A DNA stretch of 64,000 nt, taken from contig NZ_SPQS01000024.1 of assembly GCF_004570865.1 (NCBI RefSeq), forward strand, positions 1-64,000, written 5' to 3'. Origin of the DNA: Bradyrhizobium frederickii. GTDB lineage: Bacteria; Pseudomonadota; Alphaproteobacteria; Rhizobiales; Xanthobacteraceae. Shown here piece by piece: positions 24,322 to 32,694 of the stretch; position 1 is the first letter of the stretch; every line of letters starts with the position of its first letter. The translations under genes and the position numbers were made by a program. The notes beneath the pieces were generated by a model. That model was not told the origin of the DNA and did not search any database. It worked only from the letters and a program-made list of their open reading frames with translations.

Positions 24322-25107
24322 CTACACAAACCGCTCCGTCGCCCAGGCATAGAGGCTGCCCGGAATCGGCTTTTCGCCGCCACGGCCCTTGGGCGAGATG
24401 TGCAGGCCGATGATCTCCGGGTTGGTGACGAGGCCGAGATAGCTCGAGGGATCGAAGAACAGTTTCGGCTCGGCATGCACGGCGTAGAACGATTGCTTCG
24501 GCAGCGCGCATCCGAGCTCGCCGGTGCGGCGCGCCAGCGCGGTCAGCGCGGCGGGTCCGTAGATCGCGACGCGGATGTCCGCGAGACGGTTCGAGCCGCC
24601 GCGCAGGCGGCGCATCATGAAGGTGACGCGGTGGCGCATCGACAGCCAGTTGGGCGTCAGCTCCTCCTGCTCCATCAGCTCCTCGAAGGCGGCGACGATG
24701 CCGTGCCCGGGCGGCAGATAGATCACGGAATTGCCGAGCTGGCGCGGCCGCTCCCAGGCGAAGTAGGGCTTTGCCGGATCGATCTCGACCGGTTTGAGCA
24801 GCAGCACGTCGGCATCGAGCCAGAGGCCGAGATTCTTCGCCATCAGCTTCATGCGGAAGAAGTCGCTGAACTGCAGTGTCGTCCAGTCGCGCCAGCTGCC
24901 GTCCGGCTGCGGCGGCCGCAAGCGTTCGGAGAATGCGTGCGGCAGGATCGCCTCGGCGTCCGCGTTGGCGATTCCGGCGGGAAGGCCGGGAATGGTGTCG
25001 AAGCTATAGACCGTGACCCTGTGGCCGGCCGCGAGCTGCGAACGCAGACAGGTCTGGCGCAGCGCATCCATCGGGCCGTGCCAGAAGGTGACGATCTCGG
25101 GGAGCAT
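24322..25107 (-). CDS. Glycosyltransferase with DXD motif (GT32/TcdA-TcdB-like)
   Basis: The 261-residue protein begins MLPEIVTFWHGPMDALRQTC, the usual opening of the DXD sugar-binding families, and has LGLWLDADVLLLKP around residue 100, where Asp-Ala-Asp would bind metal and the nucleotide sugar. WTTLQFSDFFRMKLMAKN precedes it, as in GT32-type enzymes. No membrane segment is present. Sugar donor and acceptor are unknown. A TTG ten codons upstream (25137) is an alternative start, but it lies close to the leuD terminator hairpin. Confidence 0.82.
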   Translation of the reverse strand: MLPEIVTFWHGPMDALRQTCLRSQLAAGHRVTVYSFDTIPGLPAGIANADAEAILPHAFSERLRPPQPDGSWRDWTTLQFSDFFRMKLMAKNLGLWLDADVLLLKPVEIDPAKPYFAWERPRQLGNSVIYLPPGHGIVAAFEELMEQEELTPNWLSMRHRVTFMMRRLRGGSNRLADIRVAIYGPAALTALARRTGELGCALPKQSFYAVHAEPKLFFDPSSYLGLVTNPEIIGLHISPKGRGGEKPIPGSLYAWATERFV

Positions 25108-25143
25108 GCGCAAAGCTATATGGGATGACGAGGGCAAAGAAAT

Positions 25144-25170
25144 AGCCCCGGCGCGGACGGCACCGGGGCT
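25144..25170 (-). terminator. Intrinsic terminator of leuD
   Basis: AGCCCCGG and CCGGGGCT form an eight-base stem around an 11-base loop. On the minus strand it is followed by ATTTCTTTG, and it lies 17 bases after the leuD stop. It ends leuD transcription before the glycosyltransferase gene. Confidence 0.78.
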
Positions 25171-25187
25171 CGAACCAAAATCGGCAA

Positions 25188-25793
25188 TCAGGCCCAGGCG
25201 CGTTCGCGCTTGAGCTTGTCCTCATAGCTGTCGATCGAGGCCTTCTTCTCCATGGTGAGGCCGATGTCGTCGAGGCCGTTGATCAGGCAGTGCTTGCGGA
25301 ACGGGTCGATCTCGAACTTGACCTTGCCGCCGTCGGGGCCGCGGATTTCCTGGTTCGGCAGGTCGATCGTCAGCGTCGCGTTGGCGCCGCGCTCGGCGTC
25401 GTCGAACAGCTTGTCGAGGTCTTCCTGGCTGACGCGGATCGGCAGAATGCCGTTCTTGAAGCAGTTGTTGTAGAAGATGTCGCCGAACGAGGTCGAGATC
25501 ACGCAGCGGATGCCGAAGTCGAGCAGCGCCCAGGGCGCGTGCTCGCGGCTCGAGCCGCAGCCGAAATTGTCGCCGGCGACCAGCACCTTCGCGTTGCGAT
25601 AGGCGGGCTGGTTGAGCACGAAATCCGGATTCTCGCTGCCGTCGTCCTTGTAGCGCTGCTCGGAGAAGAGCCCCTTGCCAAGGCCGGTGCGCTTGATGGT
25701 CTTGAGGTACTGCTTCGGAATGATCATGTCGGTGTCGACATTGATGATCTTCAGCGGCGCCGCGACGCCTTCCAGCGTGGTGAACTTGTCCAT
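25188..25793 (-). CDS. leuD: 3-isopropylmalate dehydratase small subunit
   Basis: LeuD is the swivel-domain subunit that works with LeuC to convert 2- to 3-isopropylmalate. The 201-residue protein has FTTLEGVAAPLKIINVDTDM, IIPKQYLKTIKRTGLG and the family motif AGDNFGCGSSREHAPWALLD. Length is standard. leuC lies 2.7 kb upstream on the same strand, separated by six small genes and several repeats, so the two are unlikely to share one transcript. Confidence 0.97.
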   Translation of the reverse strand: MDKFTTLEGVAAPLKIINVDTDMIIPKQYLKTIKRTGLGKGLFSEQRYKDDGSENPDFVLNQPAYRNAKVLVAGDNFGCGSSREHAPWALLDFGIRCVISTSFGDIFYNNCFKNGILPIRVSQEDLDKLFDDAERGANATLTIDLPNQEIRGPDGGKVKFEIDPFRKHCLINGLDDIGLTMEKKASIDSYEDKLKRERAWA

Positions 25794-25920
25794 GGTTGCG
25801 CTTTCCCGCAGGTGTTCAGGGAAGGCGTATTTATCGCGATTGGCGCGGAAATCCTAGGCCGAATTGGGCAGGGCTAGCCTGCTCAGCAGGGTTGCCAAAC
25901 TCGTGCGGCGTCGGGACTTC

Positions 25921-26038
25921 ACCTCTCCCGCGTGCGGGAGAGGTCGCGCCGAAGGCGCGGGTGTGGGCTCTCTCCTCTAGGGAATGGTCCCGTTGCGGCG
26001 ACACCCTCTCCCCAACCCTCCCCCGCAAGCGGGGGAGG
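25921..26038. repeat. Intergenic paired-palindrome repeat, family E copy 2
   Basis: CCTCTCCCGCGTGCGGGAGAGG at the left and CCCTCCCCCGCAAGCGGGGGAGG at the right, with ACACCCTCTCCCCAACC before the right end as in copy 1. It lies between the 3' end of the zincin gene and the leuD start, about 125 bases upstream of leuD. Confidence 0.87.
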
Positions 26039-26062
26039 AGCGCACCGTCTTCGTGGCGCTCG

Positions 26063-26461
26063 CTACTCCGCCCGCGCCTCGATCGCTGCCATATCGTCGT
26101 CCGAGAGACCAAAATGGTGGCCGATCTCGTGGATCAGGACGTGGCGGACGATGTGGCCGAGGCTTTCGTCGTGCTCGGCCCAATAGTCCAGGATCGGCCG
26201 GCGGTAGAGCCAGACCATGTTGGGCAGTCGCGCCACGTCGCCGAAGCTCTGCTGCGGCAGGCCGACACCCTGGAACAGGCCGAGCAGGTCGAACTCGCTC
26301 TCGCAGTCCATCTCATCCAGGACCTCCTCGGTCGGGAAGTCGTCGACGCGGATGATCACGCCTTCGCACAGGGCGCGAAACTCCGCCGGCAGGCCCTCGA
26401 AGATCTCGTGCGCCGTCGCTTCCATCTCGGCCAGCGAGGGCGCTTTCAATTCCGTCCACAT
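26063..26461 (-). CDS. Metallopeptidase family protein (minimal zincin)
   Basis: The 132-residue protein has VLIHEIGHHFGLSDDDM near its C-terminus: HEIGHHFGLSD gives two zinc-binding His, the catalytic Glu and a third Asp/His ligand. The rest (FRALCEGVIIRVDDFPTEEV) matches the small family of single-domain zincins related to PF06262. No signal peptide, so it is cytoplasmic. Natural substrates are not known for the family. Confidence 0.88.
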   Translation of the reverse strand: MWTELKAPSLAEMEATAHEIFEGLPAEFRALCEGVIIRVDDFPTEEVLDEMDCESEFDLLGLFQGVGLPQQSFGDVARLPNMVWLYRRPILDYWAEHDESLGHIVRHVLIHEIGHHFGLSDDDMAAIEARAE

Positions 26462-26471
26462 GGGGCTGTTC

Positions 26472-26568
26472 TAAAGCGTTTTCGAGCGAAGTGGATACCG
26501 GTTCGCGTGAAGAAAACGCGTCAAACCAAGAATCTGGAGCCCGTTTCAATTCCATTGAAACGGGCTCC
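26472..26568. repeat. Dispersed rhizobial intergenic element with terminal palindrome
   Basis: The segment AAGCGTTTTCGAGCGAAGTG, GATACCGGTTCGCGTGAAGA and AAACGCGTCAAA is, from memory, a common dispersed element of Bradyrhizobium and Rhodopseudomonas genomes. It ends in a perfect 15-base palindrome, GGAGCCCGTTTCAAT with ATTGAAACGGGCTCC (26536-26568, three-base loop). Only one copy is in this window, so its repeat status rests on prior knowledge. It lies just upstream of the zincin gene. Confidence 0.6.
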
Positions 26569-26679
26569 AGCGCGGGTTCCTTGGCGATGCATCCCGCTTT
26601 ATAAGCGTGGCGAGGTTGACGGGCGCCGCCAAAACGGGGAGCGTGGGGCTCGACCAAGACGGTTCAGGTGGGCGAAAAA

Positions 26680-26994
26680 ATGCGAGCAAAAACAGCGCTG
26701 ACGCTACTGTGCATGGGGTTGTTTTCGCAGTTTTGCGTTGGCGCGGAAGCGCAGACGGCGGCCCCCGGTGTCAGGCTGGCGCAGCTGGTCGCGCCGGACG
26801 ACATCCCGCCGCCGCGCAAGCGCCCGCCCGCGCGCCTGCGCGTCACGCCCTATTACGCGCCCGACGGCGTCTATCCGCGCTACAATCCCGGTCCCGATGC
26901 GGTCCGCGTCTGCAACGCGACCTATGTGCAGGAATTTCGGCCGAGCGGCACGGTGATCGTGCCGCGTGTCAGCTGCTACTGGCGCCGCGGCTGA
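26680..26994 (+). CDS. Small exported hypothetical protein
   Basis: From the ATG at 26680, with AGGTGG nearby, the protein is 104 residues. The signal peptide is MRAKTALTLLCMGLFSQFCV followed by GAEAQ. The mature part is rich in Pro, Arg and Tyr (PPPRKRPPARLRVTPYYAPD) and has two cysteines (RVCNATYVQEF and RVSCYWRRG) that could form a disulfide. I recognise no family. A second small exported protein starts 22 bases downstream, so the two are probably one transcript. Confidence 0.75.
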   Translation: MRAKTALTLLCMGLFSQFCVGAEAQTAAPGVRLAQLVAPDDIPPPRKRPPARLRVTPYYAPDGVYPRYNPGPDAVRVCNATYVQEFRPSGTVIVPRVSCYWRRG

Positions 26995-27016
26995 GCCGGC
27001 GCGGGAGCCCGGTGGG

Positions 27017-27280
27017 ATGGCAATGGCGAGACGGGTTTCATTGGTGATTGTCGTCGCGCTTGCCGCCAGCCTGCCGCGCGCGTCCGCGACGCCAGCGGTG
27101 GCGATCCCGGAGGCCTCGGCCGGGATCGCGGTGTTCGATGTGCGGCGACCCGCACGAACCTACGTCGTGCGGCCTGCCCTTCGCCGTGATCCCCGCTATT
27201 ACGCGCGGCCCGTCCATTACCGTCCCTATCCCTACGGCGTGCCCGCCTCCTTCGTGTTCGGCTACGGCCCGTTCTGGTGA
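27017..27280 (+). CDS. Small exported Tyr/Pro/Arg-rich hypothetical protein
   Basis: The frame from the ATG at 27017 (upstream GGTGGG) gives 87 residues: a signal peptide (MAMARRVSLVIVVALAASLP, then RASA) and a short mature part with RRDPRYYARPVHYRPYPYGV and a final FVFGYGPFW. The Tyr/Arg/Pro composition resembles that of the neighbouring exported proteins. No function is known. Confidence 0.65.
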   Translation: MAMARRVSLVIVVALAASLPRASATPAVAIPEASAGIAVFDVRRPARTYVVRPALRRDPRYYARPVHYRPYPYGVPASFVFGYGPFW

Positions 27281-27477
27281 GCCGCTAGCCGGCAACTCAT
27301 CTCCAAACTTCCTTTCGGAGTGGCGCGGCGCCGCAGCGCGGAGCCCGCTTCGTTCATTCATGGCGCGTTCACATCGCTGTCCGCAATTTAACCCCGGGAG
27401 CGACTGCGATTGAACAGGGATGACGCGGGCCGGGAACGAGCATCGCAACTCCGCTGTCCGGATTCAGGGAGGATTCC

Positions 27478-28026
27478 ATGCTGAGGAGAAGGGGTCTCAG
27501 GGCAGGCCCGATGCGCCTGCTCGGGATTGCGGCCGCCGCGACGCTGATGCTGTCGGCGGGGACCGCGCGTCGGGCTGACGCGCTGACCTTGATCAATCCG
27601 TCGACGTCACCCGCGACCAAGGCGGCGACCGATGACCTCGTCACGCAGGTTCGCCACGGCGGCGGACACGGCGGAGGCGGACATTTTCACGGCGGCGGTG
27701 GCTTCCGCGGTGGCGGCGCGCATATCGGCGGTTTCCGCGGCGGTGGCGGACATTTTCATGGCGCTCGCATCGGCGGCTTCCGCGCCGCGCCGGCCTTCCA
27801 CGGCGGCGGCTATCGCTATGGCGGCGTTCACCGCTATGGCGGATTTCATCGCTACGGGATCTATCGGCCGCACTACGGCCATCGCCACTTCCACCGGCGC
27901 TATTATGTCGGCGGCTATTATCCCTATTACCATCATCCGCGCCGCTGCCGGATCATCTGGACCTATTACGGCCCGCGCCGCATCTGCCGCTGGCATCGCT
28001 GGCACTATCCGTACCGGTATTGGTGA
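27478..28026 (+). CDS. Exported Gly/His/Arg/Tyr-rich low-complexity protein
   Basis: The 182-residue protein has a basic N-terminus, a signal peptide ending near GTARRADA, a short spacer, and then a long run of HGGGHGGGGHFHGGGG and GFRGGGAHIGGFRGGG repeats. The C-terminal part is His/Tyr/Arg-rich (YRPHYGHRHFHRRYYVGGYY), with two cysteines in RRCRIIWTYYGPRRICRW. Such proteins are frequent in Bradyrhizobium. The His clusters could bind divalent metals, but this is inference. GGAGG eight bases upstream supports the start. Confidence 0.8.
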   Translation: MLRRRGLRAGPMRLLGIAAAATLMLSAGTARRADALTLINPSTSPATKAATDDLVTQVRHGGGHGGGGHFHGGGGFRGGGAHIGGFRGGGGHFHGARIGGFRAAPAFHGGGYRYGGVHRYGGFHRYGIYRPHYGHRHFHRRYYVGGYYPYYHHPRRCRIIWTYYGPRRICRWHRWHYPYRYW

Positions 28027-28053
28027 CGTGGGTGAATTGCCGGCTCCGCATTC

Positions 28054-28179
28054 GTCATGGCCGGGCTTGTCCCGGCCATCCACGTTCTCGGAGCGCGCGC
28101 ATGAAGATCGTGGATGCCCGGGCCTTCGCCGCGCCGAAGCGGCTTCGGCCGCGCAGGCGGGACGAGCCCGGGCATGACG
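28054..28179. repeat. Intergenic paired-palindrome repeat, family D copy 1
   Basis: Opens GTCATGGCCGGGCTTGTCCC and GGCCATCCACG; closes GTGGATGCCCGGGCCTTCGC, CGAAGCGGCTTCGGCCGCGC and AGGCGGGACGAGCCCGGGCATGAC (split). It lies between a plus-strand exported-protein gene and a convergent small minus-strand gene. The second copy is at 52648. Confidence 0.87.
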
Positions 28180-28189
28180 GAGAACGCGG

Positions 28190-28399
28190 CTACAGCCAGT
28201 CCTTCAGCTTCCACGACGACGCTTTCCACCGCATCAGATTGTCCAGCTTCCACTGCTTGAACATCGCCGGCGGCCAGCGGCTGAGCTTCGAGCTCTCCTC
28301 GACCTCAGGCTTGGCGACGATGCGCAAGGGCGCCGCGCGCCGGCGGCGCTGGCGCGTGGCCTCGCTGATCAGGTCGACATATTCAGGCTTGTTGGCCAT
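28190..28399 (-). CDS. Small basic hypothetical protein
   Basis: A 69-residue cytoplasmic protein, MANKPEYVDLISEATRQRRR, then RAAPLRIVAKPEVEESSKLS and a Trp/Lys-rich end (FKQWKLDNLMRWKASSWKLK). It has no membrane segment and no known motif. Start and composition look genuine rather than shadow-like, and it lies on the same strand as leuC, 95 bases downstream of it. Function unknown. Confidence 0.6.
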   Translation of the reverse strand: MANKPEYVDLISEATRQRRRRAAPLRIVAKPEVEESSKLSRWPPAMFKQWKLDNLMRWKASSWKLKDWL

Positions 28400-28494
28400 T
28401 GCGCGCGTCCTCGCGAAAACCTCGCGAGGACGAGAGTGTCAGGCGATCGATTAACGGCAGTTTGCCGCGATCGCTACAATTTGCTGGGAGCGGC

Positions 28495-29901
<1,407 letters not shown>

Positions 29902-29967
29902 GAGCGTCAGCTCCGAAGAATGTTGGTAGCGGATGTGCGCGCGTGCGCGCGGGCAACAAAATCGTCA

Positions 29968-29988
29968 GCGCAGCCTCTCAGGCTGCGC
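29968..29988 (-). promoter_or_regulatory. Hairpin in the leuC leader region
   Basis: A perfect nine-base palindrome, GCGCAGCCT and AGGCTGCGC with a three-base loop, lies 67 bases upstream of the leuC start. On the minus strand it is followed by TGACGATTTTG, too short a T-run for a confident terminator. It could be a leader structure or an operator; I saw no convincing leucine-rich leader peptide. Confidence 0.3.
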
Positions 29989-30170
29989 GAATAAGCTCTG
30001 ACGTTGCCGAGGTCGCGAAGCGGCCGAAGAACCGGCCAGGCAGCCGCGAGCGATCGTCGATGACGATGCGCTTGACGGACGAGGGGCTGGTCGGATCTGG
30101 AAACATTCCAGGAATATATAGCAGGCCGAACTGAAATCGCGAGTGGTTTCAATGCGCGGTCAGGGCATGA
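29989..30170. other. Region upstream of leuC without a clear gene
   Basis: About 180 bases between the leader hairpin and repeat F1. Six-frame reading gives only short, unconvincing frames. The segment GAAACATTCCAGGAATATATA around 30110 is AT-richer than its surroundings and contains the palindrome-like TTCCAGGAA; it is a candidate promoter or operator area for leuC. Confidence 0.3.
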
Positions 30171-30252
30171 CCCTCATCCTGAGGAGCGCGCTCTTGCGCG
30201 CGTCTCGAAGGATGAAGGGAGACGCGCGTTCCGCGCTCCTCAGGGGTGAGGG
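30171..30252. repeat. Intergenic palindromic repeat, family F copy 1
   Basis: It reads CCTCATCCTGAGGAGCGCGC, CTTGCGCGCGTCTCGAAGGA and then CTCCTCAGGGGTGAGG at the far end. The module CTCATCCTGAGGAGC with CGTCTCGAAGGATG recurs at 41165. It lies between the rplS terminator and leuC. Confidence 0.75.
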
Positions 30253-30283
30253 GCGGCACCGCATGCGCAGCATGAGGCCAAAC

Positions 30284-30314
30284 AAAAAAGCGCGGAGCCG
30301 AGCCCCGCGCTTTT
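30284..30314 (-). terminator. Intrinsic terminator of rplS
   Basis: AAAAGCGCGG and CCGCGCTTTT form a ten-base stem around a nine-base loop, followed on the minus strand by TTTG. It lies 23 bases after the rplS stop and closes the rpsP-rimM-trmD-rplS unit. Confidence 0.88.
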
Positions 30315-30337
30315 CGAAACTTGCCTGGTCGCGAAGC

Positions 30338-30718
30338 TTACTCGCCGACGGCCGCCTGGCGGTCCTGCTTCTCGACGATGCGGGCCGATTTGCCGCGCAG
30401 GTTGCGGAGGTAATAAAGCTTGGCGCGACGCACCTTGCCGCGGCGCACCACCTTGATCGAGTCGATCATCGGCGACATCACCGGGAATACGCGCTCCACG
30501 CCCTCGCCGTAGGAGATCTTGCGCACGGTGAAGCTCTCGTTGAGGCCGCCGCCGGAACGGCCGATGCAGACGCCTTCATAGGCCTGCACGCGGGTGCGGT
30601 CGCCTTCGACGACCTTCACGTTGACGATCACGGTGTCGCCGGGACCGAACTCCGGAATGTCCTTGCCGGCGGACAGCTTGTCGAATTGCTCTTGCTCGAG
30701 CTGCTTGATCAGGTTCAT
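30338..30718 (-). CDS. rplS: 50S ribosomal protein L19
   Basis: L19 sits at the 30S-50S interface. The 126-residue protein has the family blocks FGPGDTVIVNVKVVEGDRTR, GVCIGRSGGGLNESFTVRKI and SYGEGVERVFPVMSPMIDSI, ending RRAKLYYLRNLRGKSARI. It is the last gene of the ffh-rpsP-rimM-trmD-rplS cluster, 110 bases after trmD, and is followed by a good terminator. Confidence 0.98.
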   Translation of the reverse strand: MNLIKQLEQEQFDKLSAGKDIPEFGPGDTVIVNVKVVEGDRTRVQAYEGVCIGRSGGGLNESFTVRKISYGEGVERVFPVMSPMIDSIKVVRRGKVRRAKLYYLRNLRGKSARIVEKQDRQAAVGE

Positions 30719-30828
30719 GGGTAAATCTCCATCGGCGCGCCCAGCCCTGGAAACGGGGGGCTGCGCAAAATTCGTCTATCCAGCCATTGCGGATTTGGCC
30801 GCTCCTATAAGGCAAGCCGGAGCGTTTG

Positions 30829-31584
30829 TCACCCGTCTGTCTTGTTTTTTGGCGTTTTTTGGCGCCCGGCCCGATTCGCCGGCTTTGGCGGGATCTGGGC
30901 CCATAAATCCGGCCGCCGGGCCGCCGTCAGGGCCTCGGCCTGCGCCCGCCGCCAGGCTGCCACCTTGGCATGGTCGCCGGAGGTCAGGATCTCAGGGATA
31001 GGAACCCCCTCGAACAGCTGCGGCCGGGTGTACTGGGGGTATTCCAGAAGGCCCTCGGAAAAGCTTTCCTCGGTTCCAGAGGCTTCCTTGCCCATCACCC
31101 CCGGCAACAGCCGCACGCAGGCGTCGATCAGCGCCAAAGCTGCGATTTCGCCCCCGGACAGCACGTAATCGCCGATCGAGACCTCCTCCAGGCCCCGTCC
31201 GTCGATCACCCGCTGGTCCACCCCCTCGAAGCGCCCGCAGACGATCAGCGGGCCGGGCCCCCGGGCGAGCTCCTCGACACGGGCCTGGGTCAATGGCCGA
31301 CCGCGCGGACTCATGAGCAGGCGTGGCCGTTCGGGCCCTGTCTCCGCCGCATCGATCGCCGCCGCCAGCACGTCCGCGCGCAGCACCATGCCCGGGCCGC
31401 CGCCGGCCGGGGTGTCGTCGACGCTGCGGTGGCGGTCGGTGGCGGACGCCCTGATGTCCCGCGCCTCAAGCTGCCAGATTCCGGTGGCCAGCGCCCGCCC
31501 GGCGAGGCTCACGCCGAGCGGCCCCGGAAACATCTCCGGAAACAGCGTCAGCACCGTCGCGCGCCAGGGTGAGGGATCGATCAT
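30829..31584 (-). CDS. trmD: tRNA (guanine-N1-)-methyltransferase
   Basis: TrmD methylates G37 of tRNAs and prevents frameshifting. The 251-residue protein has the trefoil-knot SAM site: LLMSPRGRPLTQARVEELA, LIVCGRFEGVDQRVID and SIGDYVLSGGEIAALALID. Its C-terminus is Lys/Arg-rich (RQKTPKNKTDG). It lies downstream of rimM, separated by a family A repeat (31600-31739) that fills the whole gap. Confidence 0.98.
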   Translation of the reverse strand: MIDPSPWRATVLTLFPEMFPGPLGVSLAGRALATGIWQLEARDIRASATDRHRSVDDTPAGGGPGMVLRADVLAAAIDAAETGPERPRLLMSPRGRPLTQARVEELARGPGPLIVCGRFEGVDQRVIDGRGLEEVSIGDYVLSGGEIAALALIDACVRLLPGVMGKEASGTEESFSEGLLEYPQYTRPQLFEGVPIPEILTSGDHAKVAAWRRAQAEALTAARRPDLWAQIPPKPANRAGRQKTPKNKTDG

Positions 31585-31599
31585 CGGATCTCAGTTCTC

Positions 31600-31739
31600 G
31601 TCGTCCCGGACAAGCGAGCCCCAAGCGCGCGCAGATCCGGGATCCATAACCACCGCGGCCGGTTTGCGACGGCTGGAGCGGTCAGCTTAGCGAAAAATCT
31701 CGGCCTGTGGTTATGGGTCCCCGCGTTCGCGGGGACGAC
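31600..31739. repeat. Intergenic paired-palindrome repeat, family A copy 3, overlapping the rimM 3' end
   Basis: It opens TCGTCCCGGACAAGCGAGCC and GCGCAGATCCGGGATCCATA and ends GTGGTTATGGGTCCCCGCG with TTCGCGGGGACGACT. The middle differs from the other copies and lacks the CACTCCGAGTCTTCG block. Bases 31711-31739 are also the last codons and stop of rimM. Confidence 0.85.
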
Positions 31740-32268
31740 TCGCGGAGGGATCGTTGTCCTTGTCTTCGCCCTCGATCTCCTGCGGCAGCGCGATCACCAC
31801 GCGGCCGCCTTTGAGGTCGACCTCCGGCACCACCGCGTTGGAGAACGGCAGCAGCAGCGTCGGGCCTTTGAGAGGCGCGATCTCGATGATATCGCCGGCG
31901 CCGAAATTGTGGATCGCGAGCACGCGGCCGAGCGCATCGCCCTCCGTGGTGACGGCGGCGAGCCCGATCAGATCGGTGTGGTAATATTCGTCCTCGTCCG
32001 TCGCGGGCAGTTTTTCGCGCGCGACGTAGAGCTCGATGCCGTTGAGGCGCTCGGCCTCATCGCGGGTCGTGACGCCCTTGAATGTCGCGACCAGATGGTC
32101 CTTCGCCTCGCGCGCCTGTGCGACTTCGAACTGGCGCTTGCCGTCCTTGGACAGCAGCGGACCGTAGCGCTTCACGGCGAAAGGATCTTCGGTGAAGGTC
32201 CATAATTTGACCGCACCGCGCACACCATGCGCGGCGCCGATCCGCGCGACGCAGACCAGCGCCGACAT
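31711..32268 (-). CDS. rimM: Ribosome maturation factor
   Basis: RimM binds S19 and helps 30S maturation. The 185-residue protein has VCVARIGAAHGVRGAVKLW at the N-terminus, the RimM domain (GIELYVAREKLP) and the PRC-barrel part (LGRVLAIHNFGAGDIIEIAP). After the conserved end the frame continues EGEDKDNDPSA and then SRPRERGDP; these last nine residues and the TAA are encoded by the family A repeat. It lies nine bases after rpsP. Confidence 0.96.
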   Translation of the reverse strand: MSALVCVARIGAAHGVRGAVKLWTFTEDPFAVKRYGPLLSKDGKRQFEVAQAREAKDHLVATFKGVTTRDEAERLNGIELYVAREKLPATDEDEYYHTDLIGLAAVTTEGDALGRVLAIHNFGAGDIIEIAPLKGPTLLLPFSNAVVPEVDLKGGRVVIALPQEIEGEDKDNDPSASRPRERGDP

Positions 32269-32277
32269 GATCCGGCC

Positions 32278-32610
32278 TTAGCCCTTGGCGGCGGCTTCGG
32301 CCTGCGCCTTGCGCTCCTTGCGCGGCACGGCCTTCTGCGGGTTGTTGCGTGCCTCGCGCTTGGCAACGCCGGCGGCGTCGAGGAAGCGCATCACGCGGTC
32401 GGACGGCTGCGCGCCCTTGGCGACCCAGGCCTTCACCTTGTCCAGGTCGAGCTTGAGGCGCGCCTCGTTGTCCTTCGGCAGCAGCGGGTTGAAATAGCCG
32501 AGACGCTCGATGAAGCGGCCATCGCGCGGAAAGCGGGAATCGGCGACGACGACGTGATAGACGGGACGCTTCTTGGTGCCTGCGCGGGCGAGGCGGATAA
32601 CGACGGACAT
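32278..32610 (-). CDS. rpsP: 30S ribosomal protein S16
   Basis: The 110-residue protein begins MSVVIRLARAGTKKRPVYHV, the standard S16 opening, with RDGRFIERLGYFNPLLP later. The Lys/Ala-rich C-terminal tail (RKERKAQAEAAAKG) is usual in alphaproteobacteria. It is nine bases upstream of rimM and 84 bases downstream of ffh. Confidence 0.98.
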   Translation of the reverse strand: MSVVIRLARAGTKKRPVYHVVVADSRFPRDGRFIERLGYFNPLLPKDNEARLKLDLDKVKAWVAKGAQPSDRVMRFLDAAGVAKREARNNPQKAVPRKERKAQAEAAAKG

Positions 32611-32694
32611 TCAGTTCTCCTTCAAAGTACGTTTGTTCGGTTGATCGGTATTTTCGCGTCACGCGGGACACTTGCGACCCGTGCGACGAATTCG

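Noticed and set aside
24155..26040. Repeated CTCTCCC...GGGAGAG elements as a CRISPR array
   Set aside because: The copies are far apart, differ in sequence and are palindrome pairs; there is no regular spacer arrangement and no cas gene.
29907..30152. 81-codon frame upstream of leuC as a leader peptide
   Set aside because: It is too long, lacks a leucine run and does not align with the hairpin as an attenuator would.
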